From Flabesymbios commensalis (taxonomy: Eukaryota; Annelida; Polychaeta; Terebellida; Flabelligeridae), in NCBI GenBank assembly GCA_964017125.1, contig OZ024911.1:43959339-44023338 (forward strand): a DNA stretch of 64,000 nucleotides, in the 5' to 3' direction. A model generated the notes under the pieces. The model made no database searches, was not told the DNA's origin, and saw only the letters and a list, made by a program, of their open reading frames with translations. Below are positions 11,108 to 42,842 of the stretch, piece after piece. Positions within the stretch are counted from its first letter, which is position 1; every line of letters begins with the position of its first letter. The position numbers and the translations under genes were made by a program.

Positions 11108-13165
11108 GAACAAGGCCCGTCGGCGACGGAAAGAGGCCTCAGCCTCTAATCATCGTTTAAAAGTGAAAATTATTTGAAAAAAATGACCACAAGTCTGTCA
11201 TTTAAAAATTCAATCTAGTTGAAATTTTTGAGGGCAAAACCCTCCCAGGAACCACACATTTTGTTCAACAGTAACGGTCTAGCTTTGTTGCACGGTTTTC
11301 CGGAGATCACACATATTATAGTCAATAATGGCTGCAATTTAGAAGGCTTTTGTAATTTTATGTTGTTGAATTTGTTTAGGGCATGTCCCACCCTTCAACC
11401 GCAAATTTTTCAGTAATGGTCTAGTTATCTGGCACGGCTTTCCAAATATTAACATAATATGGCAAGTCCTAATGGCTCCGAGTAGGCTATTTTACCCCTC
11501 TACCACTCAGCTATTAAGGCTGTGTGGTATAGTGATCACCAGAGGCGGGCGGTCGGTCAGAAATTCAGCTCTTACAGAAAAGTTATCTGATAAATTTTGT
11601 TTATTTTTTACAGACATGACCTATGTGCCTGGGCAATTCATCCCATATATTTTTTTGGCAGTAAGCCATAAGCGGCCTTTTTCCAAGATGGCCGCCTAAA
11701 AAGCTTGTGGGCACGATAACTTATGAACCGTTGCTTGGATTGCATTCAAATTTTGTATGGTTGTTCTCTAGGTATTTCTGATGTTCTTATTAACTTTTGT
11801 AATGAATCCATTAAAAACAAAATGGCTGCCGCGGACATTTAAAAAAAAATTGCCTTGGTGGTAGTGGGGGTCATTTTTTCCTCATTATTTTTTTATATTG
11901 ATGGACAGAGCGGTCCTCCCATCAATTGATGGCTATTTTTTAAATTAAGCGTGTTTTAATTTTTCGGGGCTAATTCATTCAGAAACCACAAATTTTGTTC
12001 AATAGTAGTGGTCTAGCTATCTGGTACGGTTTTCCTCTATTACACATATTATAGTCAATAATGACCACAAGACGGTCATTTAAAATTGTATGGAGAATAA
12101 TTTTTCAGGGCATGTCCCTTTATGAAGCCGCTCATTTTGCTTGTTGATAATGTTTTAGCTATATGGCACGATTTTCCAGATATTACGCATTTTGAAATTG
12201 ATAATGGGCACAAGGCGCCCATTTTAAATTTTATTCAGTAGAAATTTTAAATGGCATATCCATCCCTCAAGCCGCACATTTTGTTCTATAGTAATGGTCT
12301 AAATATCTGGTATGGTTTTTCCAGATATAACACATTTTCATGTCAATAATTTCCCCATGTCTGCCATTTTTAATTTAATCGAGTTGAAATTTAAAGGGCG
12401 CTTTCCTCCCTGAAACCGCATATTTTGTTTAATTGTAATGGTCTAGCGATCTGGTATGATTTTCCGGTTATTAAACACAAAGTCAAAAGTTACCGCAGGT
12501 CGGCCATTTTAAATTTGATAAAGTTGAATTTTTTCACGGTAGGCCTATATCCTCACCTGAAATGGCACAAGTTGTTCAATAGTGATGGTCCAGCCACCCT
12601 GCACGGTTTTCTAGTTATTATGCATAATAAAGTCAAAAATGGCCGCAGGTCGGCCATTTTGAATTAGATCAAGTTGACATTTTTCATGGTATATTCCTAC
12701 CTGAAACTGCACATTGTGTTCGATAGTAATGGTCTAGCTATCTGGCCTGGTTTTCCAGATATTACGCATAGGGACCTACATATTAAAAAATAATGGCTGA
12801 TAATCTGCCATCTTGGCCGCCATGACCTAGTTTTTGTCCGATTTTTTACCAATTTCGATCTCATCCGAGCTATTAGTGAAATGGATATATGGTATATATT
12901 TTGGAGCGATACATAAACAAATGTTGAGTGGATCGCGATAACGTTGAAATTTCTTGATAAAAGAAAGTCAAGGTCAAAGGGGTTACAGAAAGTTCATATG
13001 TGGAATTAATCAAGCTTTAGTCAAGATTAACCTGTTGGCCCATGTGAAGTTTAATGTGAAGTCCAGTCACACAAAACAGTGATATTGCTAACAGTGGCGG
13101 ACGGACGGCAGGACGGATGCGCCTGGTGACAATAGTCATCCGCTAAAATTTTGGTTGAGGCCTGA
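11108..13165. mobile_element. Tandem-array element with 144-bp units
   Basis: It begins AAGGCCCGTCGGCGACGG then GAGGCCTCAGCCTC. The phrase AATGGTCTAGCTATCTGG (variants) recurs near 11273, 11412, 12005, 12150, 12293, 12437, 12582 and 12727, that is every 139-145 bases apart from one interruption at 11460-11940. Each unit also has CGCACATTTTGTTCAATAG, TTTTCCAGATATTAC and GGCCATTTTAAATT. The right end is GGCGGACGGACGGCAGGACG, CGCCTGGTGACAATAGTCAT and TTGGTTGAGGCCTGA. AGGCCTCA at the left and TGAGGCCT at the right form a short inverted repeat. No ORF for mobility: non-autonomous, class unassigned. Confidence 0.75.
11693..11935 (+). repeat. Block with an inverted copy at 43562-43812
   Basis: It reads GCACGATAACTTATGAACC, GCATTCAAATTTTGTATGG, TTCTCTAGGTATTTCT and CATCAATTGATGG; the complement of all of these stands in the same order at 43562-43812. 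It interrupts the 144-bp array, so it may be an insertion. Confidence 0.7.
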
Positions 13166-13169
13166 AAAA

Positions 13170-13689
13170 AGTGGGTCTATATGCATGATATGGGTGATTG
13201 ATAATATATATAATATTTATTCACTACAGATTTGTTATATCACACCCTCTCTATATGAATGACCCATTGATTGTCATGGCAACTGACAAATCATGTCTCA
13301 TTTTTATAGTAGCGAATTTGAACATGACACTATTTTGAACAACAATAAGGTAACCTTATCCTCATATCGTTCTTTTAGAACTCTCCTGCATGCTATCATA
13401 TTTATTAGCAAATTAAAGGGACGATTTGAAAATACATTACCAACAGGCCTACACCTCATATTCAGGGTTTATGATGTCTATGTTCAGTGATGTGTGAGGG
13501 TTGGTAAAAGTAGGCGAGACCCGTGTATATCATACTGTCCTGCGAGTGATGTAGTATAGCGGAAATAATGACTTCAGTTTTTTACATCATCTGCATCATA
13601 TCAGCTGCAATATATCAAGTAAATTCTTTGAAGTGGGAACAGTATTATATCCTTAAATGTTGGTGGTAGAATGGTCCAATATATACACT
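13170..13689. other. No gene seen
   Basis: Between the tandem-array element and the minisatellite I see no repeat or coding signal. Confidence 0.5.
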
Positions 13690-13880
13690 AGAGACCTGCG
13701 CGGGTCTCTAAATCATGCCCGCACCCGCCCTGCGGGCCCCCGCGCTTGACTGAACCCGCACATTAATTTATATTCTGTACCCGCACCCGCCCCGCACAAG
13801 TTGTACCCGCATCCGCCCCGCACCCGCACAAGTTGGATTCGCATCCGCCCCGCACCCGCACAATTTTTTTCAGGTCCGCA
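13690..13880. repeat. GC-rich minisatellite (CCCGCACCCGCC)
   Basis: Local GC island in AT-rich DNA. GCACCCGCCCCGCACAAGTT and close variants repeat at roughly 25-40 bases. It is led by GAGACCTGCGCGGGTCTC, itself a small palindrome. Such GC-rich ends are known from hAT-like MITEs; that assignment is inference. Confidence 0.65.
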
Positions 13881-13919
13881 GCGACCCGCAAAACTCACAT
13901 TGTCACAAATTAACAAAAA

Positions 13920-14886
13920 TTCATATTCCTTCAGTTCTTTTTATTAATGAGGGATGCATGTATATAATATAAGCATGTTTTTGTTATGTATGCGTATAAG
14001 TGTATATTATATGTATATATTTATTGATAATGGTTTTTTTTCAAAAATATATTATATATATATATATGTATGTCGCATGCTTACGGATAATAGTGTACAT
14101 ATTTATTGATATTTTCTTTTTTTCATAAGATATAATACAGTATTGGCTTAACATTGTACCAGGATAACTACATGTACGTTAAACAACACGATGAGGAAAT
14201 AAGTTTGCTTGAACAATGTCTACGTGGTAGCCACAATATTGTTGTAATATTGGCCCAACGTTTTCCACACTTGCCCAACTCAGGTGTTTTGTCAACTTTT
14301 CACCTGGTGATAATTACGCGCCTATTTTCTGCATAACGTAACCACGCACGGTTGATACCTGGTTCTATAGTTTCCACTCCCCCCCCCCCTCCCCCTCACC
14401 CCCCCATCCATATATGCGGGGGATTTAGCTGATAATTTACACCAAGCCATGCGTAATATTTTTTTATTATTATATTATGTACTTTATATAATTTATTTGA
14501 TATCAATTATATTATAATTAGTCTAATGTAACATAAACCCTGAATAATTTAGTGCTAAACATAGGATATATTTATATTTCGTGGCGTCACTTAAAAAATA
14601 GTAGTGAATGATCACAATTTATATCAATCTATATTTTGTTGTAGCGTATACTGCAATTTTGTGGATATCAATTTTCACGCAAAACCATTGTTTTCAGTAT
14701 TTCTCGGTCTCTTGATTTGCTGGATTTTTTTTTAGCCCGGAGACATTAAATAGTCACCTCGCCGTACCACTTATTGTCATCACACTTTCCGACCAGTAAT
14801 CATCATGACGTAACATGTCCTATATGTATGTTAACATTACGTTATCGTCACTAAATATCTTCGGCTGATCGACCATATTGCGGCTA
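13920..14886. other. No gene seen; worn repeat fragments
   Basis: AT-rich with short TA runs (about 14048-14068). A decayed CCCAGCA-type fragment lies near 14210-14280 and a C-rich tract at 14380-14410. Confidence 0.5.
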
Positions 14887-14993
14887 CCCAACAAACACAA
14901 ACATTTGTAAAACATTTATACAACGCCGTCCCAACGTCTTCGATGTTGCTTCAACATTGTACGAATGGTATACAAATGTTTTGTGTTTGCTGG
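14887..14993. repeat. CCCAGCA-type foldback
   Basis: CCCAACAAACACAAACATTT on the left, TGTTTTGTGTTTGCTGG on the right, centre CCAACGTCTTCGATGTTGC. Left flank GGCTA, right flank ATA. Confidence 0.8.
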
Positions 14994-15714
14994 ATAATCC
15001 CCTTGAAACGCGTGGCCTATTAACCCTATTAATCCTGCAAGATATCATTCAATTAATTAATATTTTACAGTTTGTTTGCGCGAATATTAAAAAATAAAGT
15101 TTATTTTATAATTTTCTACAATAACGGGCATACTGTACTGGTCAGATAGATCGCTAAACTCAATTTATTGTTGCATGGTATTGATTATAATTTAAACTAT
15201 TGTTTCAAGTTCTTATATAAGCCCCATCCAGTATCAATACATTAAACATATAATTATAATCATTGCTACTATAATAATATAAGACATTCATGAACGAATC
15301 CTTTGTCCTGATTGGAAAACGTTCAAGTAATTTTAATTATGAACAGAAGTAGTGCACAAAAATGACCGCCGTGACCTCATTTTACCCAATTTCAGACCGA
15401 TATAGCCTACATACTGACGAATGTGTCTAGTGCATCGTCTTAATTATAGAAGAGGCCGGGTTACAGTCACATGTTTTGCTAAATTCTAAAAATTGCATAA
15501 AATTATGGTACAGATGTGTAGAATACTCTGCACTCTGCACTAACAAATAGGCCCATATATTACGGTTTCAAGCAAATTTAAACCAAATTAATATGTCACT
15601 GAAATGGATAGTAATGTACAGCAGGGTAAGTTAGTTCTGTAAAATCACATGAAAATATAAAGAGTATAATTAAACTAAATAAAACCTCAGCAGAATTGAT
15701 ATACATAGTCATAT

Positions 15715-16045
15715 ATACATTTATATACATCAGAGGGTTTTCAGAAAAAAATGCATGAATATCAGATTAATATTTGCGATTGGAGACGAGCGTGTACATC
15801 GATTTTTAAATAAGAGCCATGTCGACCATCTAGGATATGCAAATTAGCTGATTTTCGAGCTCAACCAGGGTAATCCATCAGAGGGTGTACAGAAAAAAAT
15901 TGTGAAGATCTGATGAATATTGGCGACTGGAAAACGTTTACGTCCATTAGCAAGGAAGAGCCGGGGTGGCCATCTTGGATATGCTAACAATAGACAGCAC
16001 TGAAACAATAAGTCTCCACCACAAAGTGGGTGGAGACTTAACAAT
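15715..16045. mobile_element. Small tandem-array element with terminal hairpin
   Basis: Two units of about 150 bases, each with CAGAGGGT.TTCAGAAAAAAAT, GCGA.TGGA.AACG and GACCATCTAGGATATGC / GGCCATCTTGGATATGCT. It ends in the hairpin TAAGTCTCCACCACAAAGTG with GGTGGAGACTTA (16008-16040). The same hairpin ends the element at 23630-24907. Confidence 0.7.
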
Positions 16046-16229
16046 CAGCAGTTGGCGTGGAATTTAACTAAATGAGCTACCGTGGAATCACATATCTTGC
16101 AATGAATGTGTCTGCTCATGAAACCCTCATCAGACACTAATCTAGTGAGACAAGAGGCCAGCCTGCCACTATAATCCTCGCCCGCCAGTGTGATAGAATT
16201 TTTTACAGTGTGCATCCTTCCCTGAACTA

Positions 16230-17680
16230 TAACATTTTGCTTTACATAAATAGTCAAGCTATCTACAACAGTTTGCCATGTACATAATAGATACTAAAGT
16301 CAATGGTGGCGCAAGTTGGCCCTTTTAAATGTTGACAGGCATATCCCTCCCTGAAACTGTACATTTTGTTTTATAGTAATGGTCTAGCTATCCGATTTTC
16401 CAGATATTTCGCATAAGAATGTAAATAATGGCTGCAAGTCGGCCATCTTGAATTTAATCACAACCCCCAAAAGGCACACCACACCCCCAAGTAATGTGTG
16501 TGTGTGCAAAATGGGTTTCAGAGACATGTTCCGGAAATGAGATTGTTAGTGTCTGAGCTAAATTGTTTAGGAGATGCAAGTCAAAGGTCATAACCCTCCT
16601 GTGAGGTGTGCAATTTAAAAGTAATCCCCTCAGGTCAAGAAGTAAGACCAAAGGTCATAACCCCCGTCGGCATTACCCCCCCCCCCCTCCGGAAGGGGAT
16701 TAAAAGTATAACAAGGCCCGTCGGCGACGGAAATAGGCCTCAGCCTCTAATCATCGTTTAAAAGTGAAAACCATTTGAAACAAGAGCACACTCGACAATA
16801 GCCCGCCACCATTATATAACTTAATGGTCGGCCATTTTGAATTAGATTTGATCAAGTTTAATTTTTTATGGTATATCCCCACCTGAAACTGCACATTTTG
16901 TTTAATGGTAATAGACCAGCTATCTAGTCCAGTTTTCCTGATATTACGCATATTAAAAAAATAATGACCGATAATTAGTCATTTTGGCCGCCATGACCTA
17001 ATTTCTGTCCGAATCTTGTCCAATTTTAAACTCATCCAAGCTATTAGTGGAATAATATACATTTTAGAGTGATAGGCCCCTACATGAAAAAATGTTGAGT
17101 GAATCTTGTTAACGAGAAAATTTGTCGATCGGAAGTGGCTGCAGGTCGGCCTTTTTGAATTTGATCAAGTTGATTTTTTTCAGGGTATATTCCTACCTGA
17201 AACTGCACATTTTGTTCTATAGTAATGGTCTAGCTTTCTGGTCCTGTTTTCCAGATATTACCCATATTAAAAAAAAAATGGCCGATATTCTGCCATTTTG
17301 GCCAACGTGACCTAGTGTCTGTCCGAATCTTGCCAAATTTCAAACTCATGCCGTCATGACCTAGTTTCTGTCCGAATCTTGCCCAATTTCAAACTCATCC
17401 GAGCTATTAGTGAAATGGATAGACCCTATATGGTATAAATTTTGGAGCGAAACATAAAAAAATATTGAGTCAATCTCGTTAACGAGAAAATTTGTCAATC
17501 GAAAGTGGCCGCAGGTCGGCCATTTTTAATTTTATCGTGTTGAAATTTTTTATGGTATATCCGTACCTGGAACTGCACATTTTCTGCTATTGTAATGGTC
17601 TAGCTATCTGGTCTGGTTTTCCAGATATTAGGCATATTAAAAAAATAATGGCCGATAATTTTTTTGCATCAGACTGAAAT
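16230..17680. mobile_element. Second tandem-array region of the 144-bp family
   Basis: AATGGTCTAGCTATC-type cores near 16375, 17222 and 17596, with weaker ones near 16245 and 16910. The left-end motif AAGGCCCGTCGGCGACGG recurs at 16711. Phrases GCCGCAGGTCGGCC and CCTAGTTTCTGTCCGAATC repeat. At 16450-16690 it is interrupted by sequence of the type seen at 38930-39440 (TTCCGGAAATGAGA, GTTAGTGTCTGAGC). Confidence 0.65.
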
Positions 17681-18775
17681 TGATATTTAAGCTATGGGCC
17701 ATGTAAAATTGTGATCAAAACAAATTTATTCCCGCCAAAAAGTGTTTTAGATTAAAAAACAAATTGTTAAAAATAATCAAATGCACAAGATCGGGATGTT
17801 TTCTTTGTTAGTTCACATGATAACAGTAAATTAAAATACATGTACTGTGCAAGCACTCCAAACAACCCGTGGCCATTGGTAGCGACTCAAAAAGGCCACA
17901 CATTTAACACAACTGCTGGCAATACTCACAGACCACAAAACGCATACAGTTTTTATTCATTCATTCGATATAATGGTAATTCAAATTTTAAGACGTGTCA
18001 TACGATTTTGGCCTAATTTGATCCAGTACCACCACTTGGTCCATATGACAGGAGATGTACACAGGATACGGTAATAGTTTATAGCATAACGGTATTTACC
18101 AGACAAATGGTGCAACGTTACATCAATAATTTGCAAATAATAAAAATGTGAATTGGTTAAATGTGGCTGATATAAACAAACGGTACATGCAGTATAGAAG
18201 CTAAGGTAGTGAAATCGCGGAATCCCAAGCAAACTGAGGATGTGTGGGCCTAATCGAAGCCATGCTATGCGCAGCGATTAATTACGTCATCTTTTGGAGG
18301 GGGGTACATGTGTCCTTGTCTACCTCTCGTGAAATAACACTGTCAGCATGAAATCCTATGAGACAAATGAGATGGGAGGAAGATGTTGACCAATCAGAGT
18401 TTGAGCACGCCTGTCGATCAAACCTGTCGATATGACAATGATTTGTGTTAGGAATACGAATATGATTTTTTTGTGAGTTTTAAAAACCCGTATAAAATAT
18501 TATAACACAAATATGATGTTTTTTTTAAACAATCGTGTGATCAGATATTATAATTATTACTGATATTATATTATCCATAAAATAACTACCAAGCCTGTAG
18601 GCCTGAAATGGTTGAACCGTTCCAATAAACTATTCCGACCTTAATTCATGGCTAGATTTTTACTGGGGAAGGAGTAATGGACGCCAAAATAAACTGAACT
18701 TTACAAACAACAAACCTTCTGTAAGAAAGCTTTTCACTATCCTCGTAAACTCAGCCCAATTCAAAAGACCAATAC

Positions 18776-19151
18776 TTAAAGCGACCGGCTCAGGCTAAAA
18801 TCATAAAAAATCGGTGATTTTATTTTAGCTTATTAATATGACCATATGATGTAAACATGTCCATGGACTAGAACTGCAAAAGTTGTTTTAATTTTTGTGC
18901 TGCGAATTTACCAGTTAGGCTAGATATAGAGACGAAATTCCTGATTTCTTATTTTGGACAACCAAGTCAAAAATAAGAAATACAGGAATTTTGTCTCTAT
19001 ATTTAGCCTAACTGGTAAATTCGCAGCACAAAAATTAAAAAACTTTTGCAGTTCTAGTCTATGGACATGTTTACATCATATATGGTCATATTAATAAGCC
19101 AAAATAAAATCACCGATTTTATTATGATTTTAGCCTGAGCAGTCCCTTTAA
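18776..19151. mobile_element. Long foldback element with TTAAAG ends
   Basis: Nearly perfect inverted repeat with arms of about 170 bases. The left arm runs TTAAA, CTCAGGCTAAAATCATAA, then TTACCAGTTAGGCTAGATAT; the right arm is its complement and ends CCTGAGCAGTCCCTTTAAA. The centre is near 18965, around CAAGTCAAAAATAAG. No ORF. Arm identity is high, so it is the youngest of three copies seen. A DNA-transposon-type foldback/MITE is likely, superfamily not assigned. Confidence 0.85.
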
Positions 19152-19254
19152 AATAATGACATTTATATTTAATATTTCACCATACTTTGTCCTTGTTTTT
19201 TCCATGTCAGATCGCCGCAATGAAAAAGTTAACTTATTTAAACGGGCATTGCTA

Positions 19255-19345
19255 TGTTCCTGTATAACCGCATGCATTGATTCACAATAACCACTGGGCC
19301 AACATTTAGCCCAGCATTGGGTCAATGAGTTGTGCTTGCCGAGTG
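19255..19345. repeat. CCCAGCA-type foldback, decayed
   Basis: Centre CACTGGGCCAACATTTAGCC, right arm GTCAATGAGTTGTGCTTGCC. The left end is hard to recognise. Confidence 0.5.
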
Positions 19346-20519
19346 ATGGCTGATCCACAGGCATACCACATCTGGCTTCCCGCCTCTGTACAGTTGGTTT
19401 GATTCTGACTTAAAAAAATTATCATTTCGTCAATATTGGCGCGAAGGAAGTCTGTAATATATCAATCTTGAATATAGTTTGAGCTGAAAAGAACAAATAT
19501 ATATCTTTAATCCTAATATATTTACAATTTGAATAGATTTAGTTCACAGTCAGAAGTGAGAAAGGTGGCGAGTCCTCATGTATTATAAAAGCAGAGTTTG
19601 CCTGGAGCCGGGTGTGTATATACGGACATACACAATTAACAAGCACAGTAGCTGCTTACATTGCAAGTAAGAAGATACTGCCTTTCGAGTTTATAGCAGT
19701 ATAGACTCACTCACGGAAAGCGGGATGGCCCTTAAGTATATGACTTACCCAGATATTGTGCATGCGATTGGTCGAGATGACTTTCTCGACCAATGATGTG
19801 CTTGAGATCTAGTTCAGCCTCATTGACATTGCACTGTATCAATGTCACGTGTCTGTCATACATGTTGAAATATCCAGAGATGTGAGTGACCTAGATGTTG
19901 TGTGTGTGATTGGTCAGGGAAGTCTATCTCGTCCAACGGTGTGCCTATGATGAAGATAAGCAGCATTAAGATTTTTTTTTACCACAATAGTGGCTATGAC
20001 GCTAGATGCTATAAAGACCAAGGGTTAGATTTTCAAAGGCAAGATATATCATTGCAAAATATTGCATCTATATTATAATAATTATAATTGCTTTGGTAAG
20101 TAGAACATCTGTTAGCTTCCCCCCGTTTCAGACGATCATTGTCACAATTTCTTAAGATTATATTGGAATAGTTTGATCCCAAGATAGGCATTTTTCTCAG
20201 TAAAATCTATGGGCTATCTACAGGCTTTAAGCTGATGGCTCAACTCACAGCTCAAATACTGGAGACCACTAACTGTCTTAAAATTGACGACGGAAATCAT
20301 AATAACTCAGCAAATACAGATATTTATGCTTATTCAGAAACAACGTTTGGTGGGCCTACTATAGGCTATGCTTTGACAAAAGACTTGATCTATGGGTGTT
20401 GTCGTTTTTGAGAAGATGTGAGTGATAGTCATTTGGGACACACAGAAAATGGACACAAAAAACAGTTCCCAGAATCCGTTTTGTGAACCTTATTAAAACA
20501 TTATTGGAACTCGTTCCAA

Positions 20520-20790
20520 TAATGTTGAGTAAATCATGTTAAGGAGAAAAATTGTTGATTGGAAAAAAGTCAAGGTCATAGGGGTCACAAAAAGGTCAAA
20601 TGTGAAATTAGTCAAGCTTTAGTCATGATTACCCTGTATGTGAAGTTTAATGTGCATTCCAGTTATGCGAAAAAACTTATAGTGCTAAAGTGGCGGACAG
20701 ACAGATGGACAGGCGGACGGATGGACGCGCCTGGTGACGACAATAGGCATCCGCCAAAATTTTGGCTGAGGCCTAACAAAACTTATACAC
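20520..20790 (+). repeat. Right end of the 144-bp tandem family
   Basis: GTCAAGGTCATAGGGGTCAC, GTCAAGCTTTAGTCATGATT, GGCGGACAGACAGATGGAC, ATCCGCCAAAATTTTGGCTG and AGGCCTAA follow the order of the element end at 12930-13165. No tandem units remain on its left. Confidence 0.7.
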
Positions 20791-21085
20791 CACATCATCT
20801 CGTGTGATATTTTGTCACCACTGGAGTGAATCATTAAAGTTTTCAGGGCTATAATGGAGTAAGTAAAAGAAAAAAAAAGAAAACAACATTTGAATACAAA
20901 TACTTTGTTTGATTTAATAAATGTCCACCGGTCTAATTGATAGTTGCTGTACAGTATTCCACATGTTATAAATAATGTTAATAGTGACAAAATTCATATA
21001 CAAAAGTACTTTTTTTTTTCAAAGAATTTCTTCGAAACATACTTTACCTTATAAAATAATTAAAATAGCCATGAGTCAGAATTTT

Positions 21086-21091
21086 TTTATT
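21086..21091 (-). terminator. Candidate PSMA5 polyadenylation signal
   Basis: AATAAA on the minus strand, 157 bases after the PSMA5 stop and the nearest such hexamer seen. Confidence 0.55.
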
Positions 21092-21247
21092 GATCAGACA
21101 CTACCCGGTTTTTCAAATATTTTTAGTGGCTTTGAAACACTTTCACTATTATAGTTGTTTATTATCACTTAAAGAATGTTACATCAGTTAGAGTTGGACA
21201 CATATCTCATTGTTGAGTGTACTGTGCGGAATGATGAAAACGGAGAC

Positions 21248-40316
<19,069 letters not shown>

Positions 40317-40376
40317 TCTGTTTACAATGAAAACAGATGTGTGTATAGGGATTAGACCCCTATATAATTATTTTTA

Positions 40377-40380
<4 letters not shown>

Positions 40381-40444
<64 letters not shown>
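40381..40444. repeat. TA microsatellite
   Basis: Uninterrupted TA dinucleotides for 64 bases. Confidence 0.98.
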
Positions 40445-40447
<3 letters not shown>

Positions 40448-40689
40448 GATTCCCACTTAAGTGATGCATTTGGACATTATTTTGAAAAAGTTCCTTTTCT
40501 TAATAGTTAAAATAAACAGCCCCTTTATATTTCGCATGCTGATTGGTCTAATTTTTAAAACACTGCATATAATTGAACAAAAAATTTTTAACATGTACAA
40601 TATTTCAAAAATCTGTTCAGAATTGACGGGGAAATCGCCAAAAAGCATGCGCTACACTGACAGATTTACCAAAATAATTGTTTCCTAGA

Positions 40690-41890
40690 CTATAGTTACT
40701 ATGCGTTTCATATGGTATTTCCCTCTGCCTGAACAACCTGGACAACTGTAGGTCCTAGGCAGAGAGCAGGACTGGATGTTTACTGGTTATTTAGAGAATG
40801 AATGGCAAATCTCAGAATGTTTGAACAAGTTTCCCGAACTATCAGTGTAATACATAAACTTGTACAAGTTGTATGCCCTACTCTCTGTATATTGTTCACA
40901 TAAAAAATTATAAATAGATGCTGTTGAAATCATTAGTATTTGTAACTTCTTAGTGAATACAAGCTAGCAACGCCAACAGCTTAATGACAATCAGAAGGGG
41001 GAATAACTTCAATAAGGAAGTAGGTCCTAAAAAATAGGGTGGGTGGTTGATGAATAATGTAATACTAAGGCCACACTTTCTTTATTATATGTTATACAGG
41101 CCCGCCGACATTGATTTAACCAAAATAAAAAAAATTGTCATTTTGTCATTTTCCATTTTATCTTCCATTTTTTTCATTATTATTTTTTTAAAACGTCGTC
41201 AGTGTGTTATTACACATAATGTATTTTTTGTCTTGCGAAAACTTTCAGATCTCCCCATGTATTTTGTGTGAAAACTCTTTGATTTCACCATGTTTAGCAG
41301 TCCTGAGAACTGACACACACAACTATCTGTGGCCTATAAAGCTGTCCCGCGTGTTTATCAGATGTTGAGGTCATCCCCAGAAATCACTCTTACATTTGTC
41401 TGATCCAATTACGGAAGGTCTCTAAAGAGTTACGCCTTTCAACACAGTCTGCAGTTTTAAGATGCATTTTTAAGATATCTATAGCCATCTATATCTATAT
41501 CTAAATTTTATTTTTATTCAGAATCCCAACAAATGTTGCGTCCTGGCAATTTCCGCATATAACATATAATAAAAAAATCTGGCCTAATCAAGGCTAATGA
41601 CTTAATGTTCATAAATGTTACAAATTTGGAATCCGAATGTGATCTCAAATAATGGCTGAAATCAAATTATAAGGTTCAGAAATTTTCATAGTGGTCACTC
41701 TTCTAATTTATGAAATATTGGTCCAATTGACATGGAATTACCCATACAAGGACCCATACAGAGACCCGTCCAGCCGGCTTTTGGACGGCCTATTTTCAGC
41801 CTGGACGTAGAAAAATATCGCCAAATTCCCCCAAATTGCATTGTGGGAGGACCCCAGACCCCGTCCTGGCCTAATATTAAGTAAATTTGG
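40690..41890. other. No gene seen
   Basis: AT-rich intergenic DNA without recognisable coding or repeat structure. The part before it, 40450-40680, resembles the foldback family at 42843 (AGAATTGACGGGGAAATCGC). Confidence 0.5.
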
Positions 41891-42143
41891 ACTCCCTTTT
41901 ATCATTTCCTGGCTAAGTCCTTGCCTATGAGAAAGTTCTGGAGGCCATCATTAAAGCCGTTTGGACAGAACAATGTGGGAATCTTTAAGAATTAAGATGG
42001 ACTACCTGGGGAAGGCTGCACTTGTTTGCCCAGGGCCAGGGTGAAACCCGAGTGAAGCTTTGTTCACATTCCCTACGCTTCGTTTTTTAAGATTTTTCTT
42101 GCTCAGTGAAAACAGTGGAATGTGGTCAAATATTTATTTTTCT

Positions 42144-42398
42144 TTTTAAAATTGTTTTACACTTTTTGCTACCCAGGGTACATCCCTGAAAAATAAAAAA
42201 AATAATTAAACAAAATGGCGGATTTCTATCTGGTACCCCAGGGTACCGCGTGGTGCATCATGTAGTAAATTTGTAATTACGACGTCCCTCTATAAACCCA
42301 TTAAACTGGTAAAATTAAAGTTTTTAGCCTTGAATTGTATTACATGCCAGATGGCATACAATATTTTCCGATGAAAATTTCACGGTAATCGCCGCATG
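42144..42398 (+). repeat. 255-bp near-identical direct repeat, copy 1
   Basis: TTTTAAAATTGTTTTACACT through GCCGCATG. Only four mismatches to the copy at 43179-43433, 1035 bases away. It contains CAGGGTACATCCC, AAAATGGCGGATTTC and GGTACCCCAGGGTACCGCG. No ORF. Confidence 0.9.
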
Positions 42399-42842
42399 TC
42401 TGCAGGTACGAAAAAAGGTTCAGCATAATTTAAAGGACAATTTGAAAAAAATTGTGACATAGGCTACCCAGCAGAGACTGCTTAGTTAGCAAACGCCACC
42501 CTCCCCAGCGTGTTAGCAAACATTCCATATCTGAACTGTAAGATGGCGTGTCGCCGATGACACGTGATTTATTTAACCCCTATTAACACCCTCGAAATAC
42601 ATTTTAATTGGGTTTACCCAACTTAGTGACTATTTATGCATCCACTCAGCTGATTTTGATACATTCCATCAATTATGTATCATGTGAGAGTATTTTTTAA
42701 AAATCTCCCGAAAAATATTTCGGCCATTTTAATCATCCGGGCATTTGTGATGATCGAGTATCTTAGGTTTCTGATACATGCTGCGTTCTAACATAGTGGA
42801 GAGCGAGATCCCTCTAACTATACCTACCGTCAGATTAACATG

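Larger units (their letters stand above)
17677..20520. repeat. Multi-part repeat block A-B-C-D, copy 1
   Basis: Four blocks have direct copies downstream in the same order. A (17677-17845, TTTTCTTTGTTAGTTCACAT) matches 30643-30802. B (18455-18640, ATAACTACCAAGCCT) matches 30820-30955. C (19440-19560, AGCTGAAAAGAACAAATAT) matches 33650-33800. D (19868-20520, TGATTGGTCAGGGA, CAGAAACAACGTTTGGTGG) matches 37198-37840. The TTAAAG foldback lies between B and C. No ORF seen. Confidence 0.65.

Noticed and set aside
40381-40444. TA run as an origin or promoter element
   Set aside because: A plain dinucleotide microsatellite explains it.
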